From the NCBI RefSeq assembly GCF_016653635.2, contig NZ_CP067420.1, forward strand, positions 303,501 to 367,500: 64,000 nt of DNA, given 5' to 3'. Within the stretch, counting starts at the first letter, position 1. Each line of letters begins with the position of its first letter. This stretch comes from Skermanella sp. TT6 (GTDB lineage Bacteria > Pseudomonadota > Alphaproteobacteria > Azospirillales > Azospirillaceae). The position numbers and the translations under genes were made by a program. The notes under the pieces were generated by a model that ran no database searches, was not told the origin of the DNA, and was given only the letters and a program-made list of their open reading frames with translations. Below are positions 7,929 through 16,632 of the stretch, piece after piece.

Positions 7929-9608
7929 TTAACGAGATGCTGATAAAATGCCTTTGGTTGACGAAAGCTTGCCACGGGCTGCCGCGATTGCAGCCGCGTA
8001 CGGTATGGCGGTAAGCACCAGGAGCCCCGCCCAGGCCATCGCCTCCGTGTTGACGGTGCCTTCCCGAATCACGATGCCCGCCGCGCCGAGCGGCAGGAGC
8101 ACGGCCAGGGCGAGCGCCGCCCGCCCGGCCAGGACCGACGGGACGACCGCCGCGGAGGCGCCAGCCAGGGCGCCCCGCACCGTCAGGGAGTTCAGCCCGC
8201 CGCCCTGGAGGGCGAGGCGGACCAGCCCCAGCGCCGGCAGGGCCAGGCCGGGCACCAGGTAGTCGGGAACGGGGAAGTCGCGGTAGCGCCCGTCGAAGAT
8301 CAGCAGCGCGGTCGCGACGACCGCCACGGCCGCCAGGGTCCAGGCCGCTGCGGCGCCGGCGCCGGCCAGCATCCCGGCCTTGCCGCCCCGCGGATCGGCC
8401 AGGAGGCGGGCCGCCGAGTCGAGGATCGCCGCGGCCAGGACGACCTCCAGCGCGCACAGCAGGGCGGCGCGGACCGTTTCGAACGGGTAATAGGTCTGGG
8501 TCCAGGCGACGTGCCCGGCCAGGACCAGGGCGCTCGCCATGCCCTGGGCCAGGATCGCCAGGACCAGCGCGCGGCCGGGCCGCAGGGAGCCGGCGAGCCC
8601 CGGCACCGCCGCCGCGGCGGCCAGCACGGCGGCGACGGCCAGGCCGCTCGACAGCGCGAAGTGGCGCATCCAGTCCGGATTCTCGACGACCGGCCCGGCG
8701 AGCGAGAACTTGCGGTCGCGGTCGGTGGAGAACAGGCCCCAATTGGCGCCGACGGTGCCCTCGTTGGCAGATTTCCAGCCCTGGTCGAAGGCCTCGACGA
8801 TGTTGTACTGGAAGCCCTCCCGCTCGGCCATGCGGACGAACAGGTTGACGAACCGGGCCTTGTTGACCAGCCCGGTCTCGGCCGGGCCGCGGGTCCGGCC
8901 GGCGGTCGGCCAGCCGACCTCGCCGACCAGGATCGGCTTGCCGGGGAAACGCTCGTGGATCTCGCGGTAGGCTTCGAGGATGCGTTCCTCGGCGCCCTCG
9001 ACGCCGGCCGGGACGTCCTCCCAGTAGGGCAGCAGGTGGATGGTGATGAAGTCCACCTCGTCCGCTACCTGCGGATATTTCAGCCACCATTCCCAGACGT
9101 CGGCGTAGGTCACGGGCTGCTTCACCTGCGCCTTGACCCGGCGGATATAGTCCACGAGCTGATCGACGGTGCGGTCGCCGCGCAGAAGCACCTCGTTGCC
9201 GACGATCACGCGGTCGATCACGTCGGGATACTCGTTGGCGAGGCGGATCTGGGCGGCGACCTCCTCCTCGTTCAGGTCGGTCTTGGGTCCGATCCAGGAG
9301 CCCTGCATCACCTTGAGCCCGTACTTGCGGGCAAGCGGCGGGACGTTCTCCAGCCCTTCGCGGCTGGTGTAGGTCCGGACCGCCATGACCTCGTCCTCCA
9401 GCAGGCGGAGATCCTCCTCGATCTGGGCCGGCGTCGGATAGACCATGGTCAGCGGGCTCTGCCCGTCGCGGAACGGCGCGAAGGACACGCTTTGCAGCTT
9501 GCCGCCGGGAGGCGGCTCGAGCGGTTGGGGACGATTGGGGAGCGCCCACAGGGCGAAGTTGCCCAGGACGGCGACGGCCAGGACGGCCAGTAGGACGGGG
9601 ACACGCAT
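7929..9608 (-). CDS. membrane-anchored glycoside hydrolase family 17 protein (beta-1,3-glucan active)
   Basis: This 559-residue protein starts with an uncleaved signal/anchor (VLLAVLAVAVLGNFALWAL). Residues 40-290 form a GH17 (beta/alpha)8 domain, with VSFAPFRDGQSP, the acid/base Glu in IVGNEVLLRGD and the nucleophile Glu in PILVGEVGWPTAG. The C-terminal 250 residues hold about seven hydrophobic helices. Proteins with this layout in rhizobia and Azospirillum relatives are linked to beta-1,3- or cyclic beta-glucan synthesis and remodelling, where the GH17 domain acts as a glucanosyltransferase in the periplasm. I infer the same here. It lies downstream of the methyltransferase gene on the same strand, with an 89-bp gap. 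Confidence 0.85.
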   Translation of the reverse strand: MRVPVLLAVLAVAVLGNFALWALPNRPQPLEPPPGGKLQSVSFAPFRDGQSPLTMVYPTPAQIEEDLRLLEDEVMAVRTYTSREGLENVPPLARKYGLKVMQGSWIGPKTDLNEEEVAAQIRLANEYPDVIDRVIVGNEVLLRGDRTVDQLVDYIRRVKAQVKQPVTYADVWEWWLKYPQVADEVDFITIHLLPYWEDVPAGVEGAEERILEAYREIHERFPGKPILVGEVGWPTAGRTRGPAETGLVNKARFVNLFVRMAEREGFQYNIVEAFDQGWKSANEGTVGANWGLFSTDRDRKFSLAGPVVENPDWMRHFALSSGLAVAAVLAAAAAVPGLAGSLRPGRALVLAILAQGMASALVLAGHVAWTQTYYPFETVRAALLCALEVVLAAAILDSAARLLADPRGGKAGMLAGAGAAAAWTLAAVAVVATALLIFDGRYRDFPVPDYLVPGLALPALGLVRLALQGGGLNSLTVRGALAGASAAVVPSVLAGRAALALAVLLPLGAAGIVIREGTVNTEAMAWAGLLVLTAIPYAAAIAAARGKLSSTKGILSASR

Positions 9609-9697
9609 GGCGGCGATATCTACACGAAATCGCCGCCACCCGGCATTGAAAAACGGCCCCGTCCGGCACCGGTCCCGGCGCGGGCCCCGGCCTGCCG

Positions 9698-10513
9698 TCA
9701 GGCGTGCGGCCGGGCCTTGTTCCGGGTCAGCAGGAACACGGCCGAATTCTCGTCATAGGCCGGCAGCTGGATCGTCGTGATGTCCGGATTGCGGCGCAGG
9801 AACTCGTCGAAGGCGCGCTTCTCGCCCAGGTTCTGCTCCGCCAGGCCGCCGGCGTGCCAGTCGTCGAACAGGAAGACCGCGTGGTCGCCGATCAGGGGTT
9901 CGACGAAGGCCAGCGAATCGCGGGCCGAGGTGTAGATGTCGCAGTCGATCATGGCGATGCCGACATGGCGGATGCCGTGCCGCTCGACCAGGTCGGGGGT
10001 AAGCGTGTCCTTGAACCAGCCCTTGATCAGGAAGGTCTTGCTCCAGTCCACGCCGCGGCGGGTCAGCAGCTTGCGGGCGAACTCGATCGACGAGGCGAGC
10101 TGGCCGCTGCTCCAGAGCTGGTTGTCCTGGTGGTCGGTTTCCGGCGGCAGTCCCTCGAAGCTGTCGAAGCCGAACTGGCGGACGCCTGGCGTGCCGGTCC
10201 GGACCAGCGCGTCGTGCATGCAGGCCATGGACGAGCCGTAGCAGACGCCGAATTCCATGTAGTCGCCGATCGGCTTGCCGCCGTTCAGGCCGCGCAGGCG
10301 CTCGACGGCGTCGACGAAGCTGGCGGTGAGCTTCCGTTCGGGCACGAGGCCCTGGCCGGCCAGCGCCCGCCGCTGGGTACGGACCCGGTACAGCCAGCGG
10401 TTCACCCTGCGGGAGGGCCCGAACAGGCCGAGCGCCATCAGCAGGCGATAGAAGGGCTTGTTGAAGCGGTCGGCACCGAGGGGCCGAGCGGCATGGCTGT
10501 CATTGACCGTCAT
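9698..10513 (-). CDS. TylF/MycF-type SAM-dependent O-methyltransferase
   Basis: The 271-residue product matches the macrocin O-methyltransferase family (PF05711). It has GDYMEFGVCYGSSM for SAM binding, FGFDSFEGLPPETD, a central IAMIDCDIYTSARDSLA with the acidic metal ligands, and FLFDDWHAGG. In natural-product clusters the family methylates sugars; in other bacteria it usually modifies surface glycans. With a glycosyltransferase and a GH17 protein nearby, a polysaccharide role is the more likely one. The start ATG at 10513 is reasonable, but the upstream region has no striking ribosome-binding site. Confidence 0.85.
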   Translation of the reverse strand: MTVNDSHAARPLGADRFNKPFYRLLMALGLFGPSRRVNRWLYRVRTQRRALAGQGLVPERKLTASFVDAVERLRGLNGGKPIGDYMEFGVCYGSSMACMHDALVRTGTPGVRQFGFDSFEGLPPETDHQDNQLWSSGQLASSIEFARKLLTRRGVDWSKTFLIKGWFKDTLTPDLVERHGIRHVGIAMIDCDIYTSARDSLAFVEPLIGDHAVFLFDDWHAGGLAEQNLGEKRAFDEFLRRNPDITTIQLPAYDENSAVFLLTRNKARPHA

Positions 10514-10778
10514 CGGAGCCAGGTTCCTGCAATAGTTTCATCAAGCATCATGAACGGGTGAAGACCATATTGGATGCCTGTATGCCAGGATTTATATGTC
10601 GTGCCTCAAGAGAAGATGCAAAGTGGTTATTGACACCTCAAAGAAAAGATTGAATTTCGTGGAATACGGGCGGCTTTTCCGCCAAAAAACATCCATGTGC
10701 GACAAATTTGGTCGAAGTTTTGGGTCGATGACTGCACTTTGAAATGACACATTTACTCTTTCAACCTGTCGGCGTCCA
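10514..10778. other. AT-rich intergenic spacer
   Basis: This 265-bp gap separates the methyltransferase from the XRE regulator, both on the minus strand. It is clearly AT-richer than its surroundings and must hold the methyltransferase promoter and the 3' end of the regulator mRNA. A small hairpin (GGCGG-CTTTT-CCGCC) lies near 10670-10685 and CGACaaatttgGTCG near 10700-10715. I see no gene. Confidence 0.4.
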
Positions 10779-12236
10779 TCAAAGTTCCGTCTGCTGCCGG
10801 CCCGGCATGAAGAAGTAGGTGGACAGGCCGCGCTGGTTCTCGTCGATGATCAGGCGGTGGTTCAGCGGCGGGAAGGCGCGCTGGCTGCAGTCCAGGCGCG
10901 GGCACAGGCGGCAATTGACGCCGATCGGCGTCGCGGCGCCGACATTGTCCAGGTCCACCCCTTCGGCATAGACCAGCTGCCCGGCATGGGCGACGTCGCA
11001 GCCCAGCCCGATGGCGAACTGCTGGGGCGGGCTGCGCCAGCCGCCGCCGCTCTTGTCCACCGTGCGGGCGATGCTGAAATAGGTCGTGCCGTCCGGCATG
11101 CGGGCCAGCTGGGTCATGATCTGCCCCGGCGACCGGAAGGCGTCATGGACGTTCCAGCGCGGACAGGCGCCGCCGAACCGCGCGAAGTTCAGGCTGCCGG
11201 CGCTGAACCGCTTGCTGACGTTGCCCGCGTTGTCCACCCGGATCAGGAAGAAGGGCACGCCCTTGGCGCCGGGCCGCTGCAGCGTGGTCAGCCGGTGGCA
11301 GACCTGCTCGAAGCTGGCGTCGAACCGGTGGCCCAGGATCTCGATGTCGTACCGGACCGACCGGGCCGCCTCGATGAAGCGGTCGTAGGGCATCAGGACG
11401 GCGCCGGCGAAATAGTTGGACAGCCCGATGCGGGTCAGCCGCCGCGCCTCGTCGCCCGAGAGGGACGTTCCGGCGGCGAGCCGGTCCAGCAGGTCGCGGT
11501 GGTGGAGCAGGGCGATCTGGCAGGCGAGCTGGAAATTGCGGCCGCTCGGCGGCAGCATCTCCGACAGCAGGATGCGCCGGCTGTGGCGGTCGAACCGGCG
11601 CAGGCCGGTGCCCATCACGTCCATCGGCATCAGCTTGACGCGCACGCCGTGGGCGCGGCTGAGGAAGTCGGTCAGGCCGCGGTAGAGGTCGCCGCTCTCC
11701 GCCTTCAGGTCGCGCCACAGCTCCTCCGCGGCGCTTTCCAGCTCGGGGAAATGGTTGCCCTGGGCATGGAAGAAGTCGCGGACCTCCTCCACCGGGAAGG
11801 CCGCGGCCTGGACGACCTGGAGCTTGTCGCGGTCCGCCACCCGTCCGGCCAGCGCCTCGATGTCCTCGCGCGATTCGCGGTAGGCCTGGTAGAGCGTGAC
11901 GACAGCCTGGCCCAGGGTCGGGGCGACCGCGGCCAGCTCGCGGAAATCGGAATTCTTGACGTCGCTGCCGGCGAACAGCGGGTCGGCGAACACCTCGCGC
12001 AGCCCCGCGATCAGCCGGCTCTCCTCGTCCTCGGCGAAGGCCTGGAGGTCGATCTCGAAGGCCTGTCCCAGCTTCAGCAGGAGCTGGACCGTCACCGGGC
12101 GCTGGTTGTGCTCGATCAGGTTGAGGTAGCTGGCCGAGATGCCGAGCTGCTCCGCCATCTGCGCCTGGGTCAGGTTGTGGTCGCGCCGCAGCCGGCGGAC
12201 CTTGTGGCCCAGCATCGCCTTCTTGTCCGCTCCCAC
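10779..12236 (-). CDS. XRE-family regulator of the RamB/ScfR (short-chain fatty acyl) type
   Basis: The 485-residue protein begins with a Cro/C1 helix-turn-helix (about 10-65: [20 protein letters not shown], then [14 protein letters not shown]). The middle is an IrrE-like domain (PF06114) in which the metallopeptidase HExxH is not visible ([13 protein letters not shown] at that place), so it probably binds a ligand instead of cleaving. The C-terminal DUF2083 part has a Cys cluster, [16 protein letters not shown]. Known relatives control acetate, propionate or glyoxylate-shunt genes: RamB represses aceA in Corynebacterium, and PccR and ScfR regulators respond to acyl-CoA. It is divergent from aceA with repeated operator-like sites between, so aceA control is the natural inference. 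Confidence 0.9.
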   Translation of the reverse strand: MGADKKAMLGHKVRRLRRDHNLTQAQMAEQLGISASYLNLIEHNQRPVTVQLLLKLGQAFEIDLQAFAEDEESRLIAGLREVFADPLFAGSDVKNSDFRELAAVAPTLGQAVVTLYQAYRESREDIEALAGRVADRDKLQVVQAAAFPVEEVRDFFHAQGNHFPELESAAEELWRDLKAESGDLYRGLTDFLSRAHGVRVKLMPMDVMGTGLRRFDRHSRRILLSEMLPPSGRNFQLACQIALLHHRDLLDRLAAGTSLSGDEARRLTRIGLSNYFAGAVLMPYDRFIEAARSVRYDIEILGHRFDASFEQVCHRLTTLQRPGAKGVPFFLIRVDNAGNVSKRFSAGSLNFARFGGACPRWNVHDAFRSPGQIMTQLARMPDGTTYFSIARTVDKSGGGWRSPPQQFAIGLGCDVAHAGQLVYAEGVDLDNVGAATPIGVNCRLCPRLDCSQRAFPPLNHRLIIDENQRGLSTYFFMPGRQQTEL

Positions 12237-12270
12237 AGCCTGTCTCCGCCTTCGCCGCAGTGCCGCAAAA

Positions 12271-12333
12271 TTTACAAGCTTTACGGATTTACAGCAAGCC
12301 GGAAACTAGCCTTTACAGGATTACCCTTTTACA
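12271..12333. promoter_or_regulatory. clustered TTTACA repeats, probable operator array upstream of aceA
   Basis: In the 224-bp divergent gap between the RamB/ScfR-type regulator and aceA, TTTACA occurs at 12271-12276, 12288-12293, 12312-12317 and 12328-12333, with TTTACG at 12280-12285 and a weaker ATTACC at 12320-12325. Starts are spaced 9, 8, 24, 8 and 8 bp, making two groups of three sites. The block is sharply AT-richer than the flanks. I infer an operator array for the neighbouring regulator that controls aceA and perhaps itself. Confidence 0.6.
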
Positions 12334-12460
12334 ATCAGCCACTTATTGCCCATGGAGCGTTATGACGGTACCTGTAGTTCATCGCTGCACCGCACCTTGG
12401 AAAGCGGTCCAGGCCCGGGGCGCCGGCCCCGGAGAACGGTACAAGAAGGAGAACGCGACC

Positions 12461-13750
12461 ATGGCACCGCTCGACCACAGCACCGGCTTCAACGCCGTCG
12501 AAGAGATCCACGCCAAGCGCTGGGACGGCATCAAGCGCGACTACACCATGGAGGACGTCGCCCGGCTGAGCGGCTCGGTCCGGATCGAGTACACCCTGGC
12601 CGAGCTGGGCGCGCGGCGCCTGTGGGAGCTGCTGCACACCCGCCCCTACGTCCATTCGCTGGGCGCCTTCACCGGCAACCAGGCCATGCAGATGGTCAAG
12701 GCCGGGCTGGAGGCCATCTACCTCTCCGGCTGGCAGGTCGCGGCCGACGCCAACCTGGCCGGATCCATGTACCCGGACCAGAGCCTCTACCCGGCCAACT
12801 CCGTCCCGTCGGTGGTCAAGCGGATCAACAACGCGCTCCAGCGCGCCGACCAGATCCACCACATGGAAGGCAAGTCCGGCACCTACTGGTTCGCGCCGAT
12901 CATCGCCGACGCCGAGGCCGGCTTCGGCGGGCCGCTGAACGCCTTCGAGCTGATGAAGGCCATGATCGAGGCTGGTGCGGCCGGAGTCCATTTCGAGGAC
13001 CAGCTCGCGTCGGAGAAGAAGTGCGGCCATCTCGGCGGCAAGGTGCTGCTGCCGATCCAGCAGTTCGTGCGGACGCTCAACGCCGCCCGCATGGGCGCCG
13101 ACGTCTGCGGCACCTCGACCCTGCTGATGGCGCGCACCGACGCGGAGAGCGCGCAGCTGATCACGTCCGACATCGACGAGCGCGACCACCCCTTCATCGA
13201 CCGCGAGGACCGTACGCCGGAAGGCTTCTACCGCATCAGGAAGGGCGTCGGCGTCGATTACTGCATCGCCCGCGGCCTGGCCTACGCGCCCTATGCCGAT
13301 CTGCTGTGGTGGGAAACCAGCAAGCCCAACCTGGAGGACGCCCGCCGGTTCGCCGAGGCGATCCACAAGGAGTTCCCGGGCAAGATGCTGGCCTACAACT
13401 GCTCGCCCAGCTTCAACTGGAAGGCCAACCTGGACGACGCCACGATCGCCCGCTTCCAGCAGGAGATCGGCGCCATGGGCTACAAGTACCAGTTCGTCAC
13501 GCTGGCGGGCTTCCACAGCCTCAACTATGCCACCTTCGACCTGGCGCGCGGCTACAAGGAGCGCGGCATGGCGGCCTATTCCGAACTCCAGCAGAAGGAG
13601 TTCGCGGCCGAGAAGGACGGCTTCACCGCGGTCAAGCACCAGCGCGAGGTCGGCACCGGCTATTTCGACGCGGTCAGCGTCGCGGTGTCGGGCGGCAAGT
13701 CCTCGACCACCGCGATGAAGGACAGCACCGAGAGCGACCAGTTCCACTGA
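12461..13750 (+). CDS. aceA: isocitrate lyase
   Basis: The start is ATG 12461 after AAGGAG at 12446-12451; the open frame upstream to 12260 crosses the operator region and is not coding. The 429-residue length is typical. The active-site loop is seen as [16 protein letters not shown] (catalytic Cys), preceded by [19 protein letters not shown] (metal and substrate binding) and followed by [10 protein letters not shown] and NCSPSFNWK. The enzyme splits isocitrate into glyoxylate and succinate in the glyoxylate shunt, needed for growth on acetate or fatty acids. A short hairpin (CGCTCC/GGAGCG, 13753-13768) follows the stop before the DUF4170 gene. Control by the divergent RamB/ScfR-type regulator is likely. 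Confidence 0.97.
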   Translation: MAPLDHSTGFNAVEEIHAKRWDGIKRDYTMEDVARLSGSVRIEYTLAELGARRLWELLHTRPYVHSLGAFTGNQAMQMVKAGLEAIYLSGWQVAADANLAGSMYPDQSLYPANSVPSVVKRINNALQRADQIHHMEGKSGTYWFAPIIADAEAGFGGPLNAFELMKAMIEAGAAGVHFEDQLASEKKCGHLGGKVLLPIQQFVRTLNAARMGADVCGTSTLLMARTDAESAQLITSDIDERDHPFIDREDRTPEGFYRIRKGVGVDYCIARGLAYAPYADLLWWETSKPNLEDARRFAEAIHKEFPGKMLAYNCSPSFNWKANLDDATIARFQQEIGAMGYKYQFVTLAGFHSLNYATFDLARGYKERGMAAYSELQQKEFAAEKDGFTAVKHQREVGTGYFDAVSVAVSGGKSSTTAMKDSTESDQFH

Positions 13751-13824
13751 TCCGCTCCGCCCGGAGCGCATCACCGGACTTAACCCTGAGTGACTTCAAC
13801 CCTACGAGAACGATGGAGAGTGTC

Positions 13825-14019
13825 ATGGGAAGCAACAATCGTTTCTGGGTCGTCGGCGGCGAGTACAAGGACACCCGGTTCTCCGAGGTGAAGGACGGCA
13901 CCCAGAAGATGTTCGGTCCGTTCGACAGCTACGAGAAGGCCCGGTCCAAGTGGCAGGCCCAGGCGGAGGCGACCCGCAGCAACTGCCACATGCGCTTCAC
14001 CATCGCGCAGGAAGGCTGA
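13825..14019 (+). CDS. DUF4170 domain protein
   Basis: ATG 13825 is preceded by GGAG at 13815-13818 and opens a 64-codon gene. The product begins GSNNRFWVVGGEYKDTRFSE and goes on with MFGPFDSYEKARSKWQAQA, the pattern of DUF4170 (PF13773), a small soluble family common in Rhodospirillales and relatives. It has no known function. It lies 74 bp after aceA and before a strong terminator, so the two are probably cotranscribed, at least in part. Confidence 0.85.
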   Translation: MGSNNRFWVVGGEYKDTRFSEVKDGTQKMFGPFDSYEKARSKWQAQAEATRSNCHMRFTIAQEG

Positions 14020-14061
14020 CGGCGCGGCGGCGCCGTTCCCATCCCAGTGTTGGAGCAGACT

Positions 14062-14095
14062 GGCGGCGGTGAGATCCCTCACCGCCGCCTTTTTT
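14062..14095 (+). terminator. rho-independent terminator after aceA-DUF4170
   Basis: A perfect 12-bp stem, GGCGGCGGTGAG (14062-14073) with CTCACCGCCGCC (14078-14089), has a 4-nt loop ATCC and is followed by six Ts (14090-14095). This is a textbook intrinsic terminator on the plus strand. Confidence 0.93.
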
Positions 14096-14600
14096 CATCC
14101 GGCCCCGTCTCCGCGCGCCCCGCGGCTCTCCGGCCGCCGTCCTCCAGGCCTGCGCGGGGCGCGTACCTCGTATGTGCGAAATCATGCCGCCCGACCCGCC
14201 AATCACCGGGTCCGGAGCGGATGAGTTGATCATGGCGGGATTGCGCCACTACCGGCCGGGCGGCGGCCGGTAGCCATCGGTTGCGCTGCGGAATTAAACA
14301 TTGACTTGGCGCATGAAAGCCGCCACTTAACCTTCATGCTTCGAAAAGCTTGACGGTGCCTTTGCGCCCCGGCTACGGTCGCGCCCCTTCCGGGACAGAC
14401 CGTCTCACAGGCATCTGCATCTCGCGCGTTGGCCGAGCCCGCTTCGGATCAGTTCAGGTCGGGGATCGGTGGATCGAGCCGCTTCACGGCGGACCTCGCT
14501 GCGATTTCTACAGTTGCCGACGTGGTTCGCCGGGTTGTCGCAGCCGCGGCGGGCCGAAGCGTCCGACGTCACACGACACAACCAATGGAGGATTGCTTTG
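14096..14600. other. 505-bp gene-free spacer with one hairpin and a possible promoter
   Basis: No convincing gene is seen between the terminator and the DJ-1-fold gene. A perfect 10-bp inverted repeat, CTACCGGCCG/CGGCCGGTAG, with a 5-nt loop lies at 14249-14273, without a T-run. TTGACT at 14301-14306 followed by TTAACC at 14327-14332 could be part of a promoter, but the spacing is longer than ideal. The rest is unremarkable. Confidence 0.45.
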
Positions 14601-15164
14601 ATGGATCAGCCGCTCGCGGGTAAGACCATCGCCATCCTGGTGGCTAACGGTTTCGAAGAAACCGAAATGACCGAGCCCCAGCGCGCCCTGCTCAAGACCG
14701 GTGCCAGCCTCAAGGTGATTTCGCCTGAGCAGGGTCTGGTGAACGGTTGGCACGGCAAGGCCTGGGGGCATTATTTCCCGGTCGATCAGCAGATCGCCGA
14801 GGTCCTGGCGGCCGATTTCGACATGCTGATCCTGCCCGGCGGCGAGCGCAGCGTCGCGAAGCTGGCCGGAAATCCGCATGTCCGCCGGATCATCGGCAGC
14901 TTCATGGACGGCGGCAAGCCGGTCGCGGCGATCGACGACGGCGTCAGCCTCCTGGCCGTGGCCCAGAAGGTCAAGGGCCGCACCGTCACCGCCTCGGAGA
15001 CGGTCCGCGAGTCCCTGGAAGCCGCCGGCGCCGTGTGGAGCGAGGAGCCGATCACCCTCGACAAGGCCCTGGTCACCGCCGACGGCCTCGACAGCCTGCC
15101 GGCGTTCGTCGACCAGCTCGTCAAGTCGTTCACGGACGCCGCCCAGGTCAAGAAGGCCGCCTGA
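14601..15164 (+). CDS. DJ-1/PfpI-fold protein with the nucleophile Cys replaced by Asp
   Basis: The start is ATG 14601, with GGAGG at 14587-14591; the frame is open further upstream without support. The 187-residue protein has the ThiJ/PfpI fold: TIAILVANGFEETEM with the conserved acidic residues (about 19-22), FDMLILPGGERSVAKL, and the nucleophile elbow. Active family members have AICHG at the elbow; here residues 110-114 read AIDDG, so both the Cys and the next His are Asp. Protease, deglycase or glyoxalase activity through Cys therefore looks impossible. It may be a binding or stress protein. It is monocistronic, with its own terminator. Family call is strong, function unknown. Confidence 0.88.
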   Translation: MDQPLAGKTIAILVANGFEETEMTEPQRALLKTGASLKVISPEQGLVNGWHGKAWGHYFPVDQQIAEVLAADFDMLILPGGERSVAKLAGNPHVRRIIGSFMDGGKPVAAIDDGVSLLAVAQKVKGRTVTASETVRESLEAAGAVWSEEPITLDKALVTADGLDSLPAFVDQLVKSFTDAAQVKKAA

Positions 15165-15199
15165 CGGCCTTCCCAACCTTTCCGACGTTCGTTCGAAAG

Positions 15200-15228
15200 C
15201 GCCGCATCCTCCGGATCGCGGCGTTTTT
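15200..15228 (+). terminator. rho-independent terminator after the DJ-1-fold gene
   Basis: CGCCGCATCC (15200-15209) pairs with GGAT-C-GCGGCG (15213-15223) with one bulged C, and TTTTT follows at 15224-15228. It ends transcription of the DJ-1-fold gene. Confidence 0.8.
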
Positions 15229-15361
15229 CGTTTCTTCCCGGCCCTGGCGGTGACTTTTCCGGAGACGAGGGAGCCAAGGAGCGGTGTCGAGCGTTTCCAC
15301 GCCGCAGCCTCCTTTCCGCCGTGGTGAAAGGCGGCTCGTCGAAGCCGGAGAAGAAAAACCC

Positions 15362-16519
15362 GTGATTCCGTCCCAAATCCGACGCCATGGACTGGCGTCC
15401 GCCCTCTGCCTTGCCGCCTTGTCCGGAGTCGCCGGCGGAAATCCGGCATTCGCCCAGGCGCCCGACGACACCTTCATCGCCGGCTATGCCGCCGCGATCG
15501 TCCAGCGCGAATTCGGTCTGGCCGCGTCCAAGGTCACGGTATCGGGCGGCGTGGTCCAGGTCGATGCCGAGACCCTCGCCTCCTCCACGGGTCCGCGCCT
15601 GCGGAGCGCCCTGTCGGAAATCCCCGGCGTCACCGAAGTCCGGGTGCGCGAGGCGGCCGTGCCGCCCGTGCCCGCGCCGGGACCCGTGCTGGCACAGCCT
15701 CCGGCCGACGCTGCCGGCGTCCCGGCCACCGCGATCGTGGCGCAGGGCGCGGAGATCCTGCCGCGCAACAACCTGTTCGAACCGCTGGTCGCCGATCCCC
15801 GCTGGCCGCGTTTCTCGGCCAGCTACCGGTACTACCTGGACGATCCGGACGTGGAGCATGCCGGCGCGGTCAGCTTCGGCGAGACCTTCGCCCTGTACCG
15901 CAACAGCCTGTTCGGCGGTCGCTGGGAAGTGGGCTTCCAGGCCAGCGTCTTCTCGGTCTTCGACCTCAACAGCGACAGCATGGACCTGGTCAACGCCGAC
16001 TATTGGGTCGGCATCCCGGTGTCGTGGCGGCGGGGCGACTTCTCGGTGCTCGGGCGCATCTTCCACCAGAGCTCCCATCTGGGCGACGAGTACCTGCTGC
16101 GCGAGGAGATCGACCGGTCCCGCCGCATCAACCTGAGCTACGAGGCGGTCGAGGGGCTGGCCTCCTACGATATCGGCGACGAGTTCCGGGTCTATGGCGG
16201 GGTCAGCTACCTGTTCGACCAGGAACCGTCGGACCTGGAGCCCTGGGCCGCCCAGGCCGGCCTGGAGTACGAGAGCCGCGACACCTACGCCGGCGGACTG
16301 CTCCGCCCGGTCGCCGCGGCCGACATGAAGTTCCGCGAGGAGGCCGACTGGGACATGGACCTGTCCCTGCAGGCGGGCTTCCAGCTCGAAAGCACCCTGC
16401 TGACGCCCCGTCGCATCCGGTTGCTGGCGGAATACTACAACGGCTCGAACCCCAACGGGCAGTTCTACTCCCGCAAGTTGGAGTATATCGGGTTCGGCAT
16501 CAACGTCCAGCTCGACTGA
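15362..16519 (+). CDS. DUF1207 family outer-membrane protein
   Basis: I place the start at GTG 15362, after a GGAG about 13 nt upstream, because it gives a clean signal peptide (LASALCLAALSGVAG, cleavage after AFA). The 385-residue product has an N-terminal BON/HMA-like alpha-beta stretch (about 38-105: FGLAASKVTVSGG, SALSEIPGVTEVRV). A Pro-rich linker leads to a DUF1207 domain (PF06727) from about 130 on. That domain is rich in amphipathic strands (FSASYRYYLDD, WEVGFQASVFSVFDL, YNGSNPNGQFYSRKLEYIG), which suggests an outer-membrane barrel. Related proteins are often annotated as outer-membrane proteins of unknown role. It converges on kynA across an inverted repeat. Confidence 0.82.
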   Translation: MIPSQIRRHGLASALCLAALSGVAGGNPAFAQAPDDTFIAGYAAAIVQREFGLAASKVTVSGGVVQVDAETLASSTGPRLRSALSEIPGVTEVRVREAAVPPVPAPGPVLAQPPADAAGVPATAIVAQGAEILPRNNLFEPLVADPRWPRFSASYRYYLDDPDVEHAGAVSFGETFALYRNSLFGGRWEVGFQASVFSVFDLNSDSMDLVNADYWVGIPVSWRRGDFSVLGRIFHQSSHLGDEYLLREEIDRSRRINLSYEAVEGLASYDIGDEFRVYGGVSYLFDQEPSDLEPWAAQAGLEYESRDTYAGGLLRPVAAADMKFREEADWDMDLSLQAGFQLESTLLTPRRIRLLAEYYNGSNPNGQFYSRKLEYIGFGINVQLD

Positions 16520-16533
16520 CGTTCGGATTTGGG

Positions 16534-16632
16534 CCACAGATGCACGCAGATAAACACAGATTTCTTTGGAAATAAGCTCTCGCAGCCCGCAGAGGATCGG
16601 GCATTCGGGAGCCCATCTGTGTTCATCTGCGG
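16534..16632. repeat. dispersed inverted repeat (CCGCAGATGAACACAGAT family) between convergent genes
   Basis: The left arm (16534-16561, starting CCACAGATGCACGCAGATAA and ending ACACAGAT) is matched in reverse by ATCTGTGTTCATCTGCGG at 16615-16632; the left arm carries about 10 extra bases. The right arm touches the kynA stop codon. Related copies flank the group II intron (36622-36638 and 38619-38646), and a variant is at 49818-49883. Confidence 0.8.

Noticed and set aside
12260-12460. An N-terminal extension of isocitrate lyase
   Set aside because: The extra 67 codons cover the AT-rich operator block and have no family similarity; AAGGAG supports ATG 12461.
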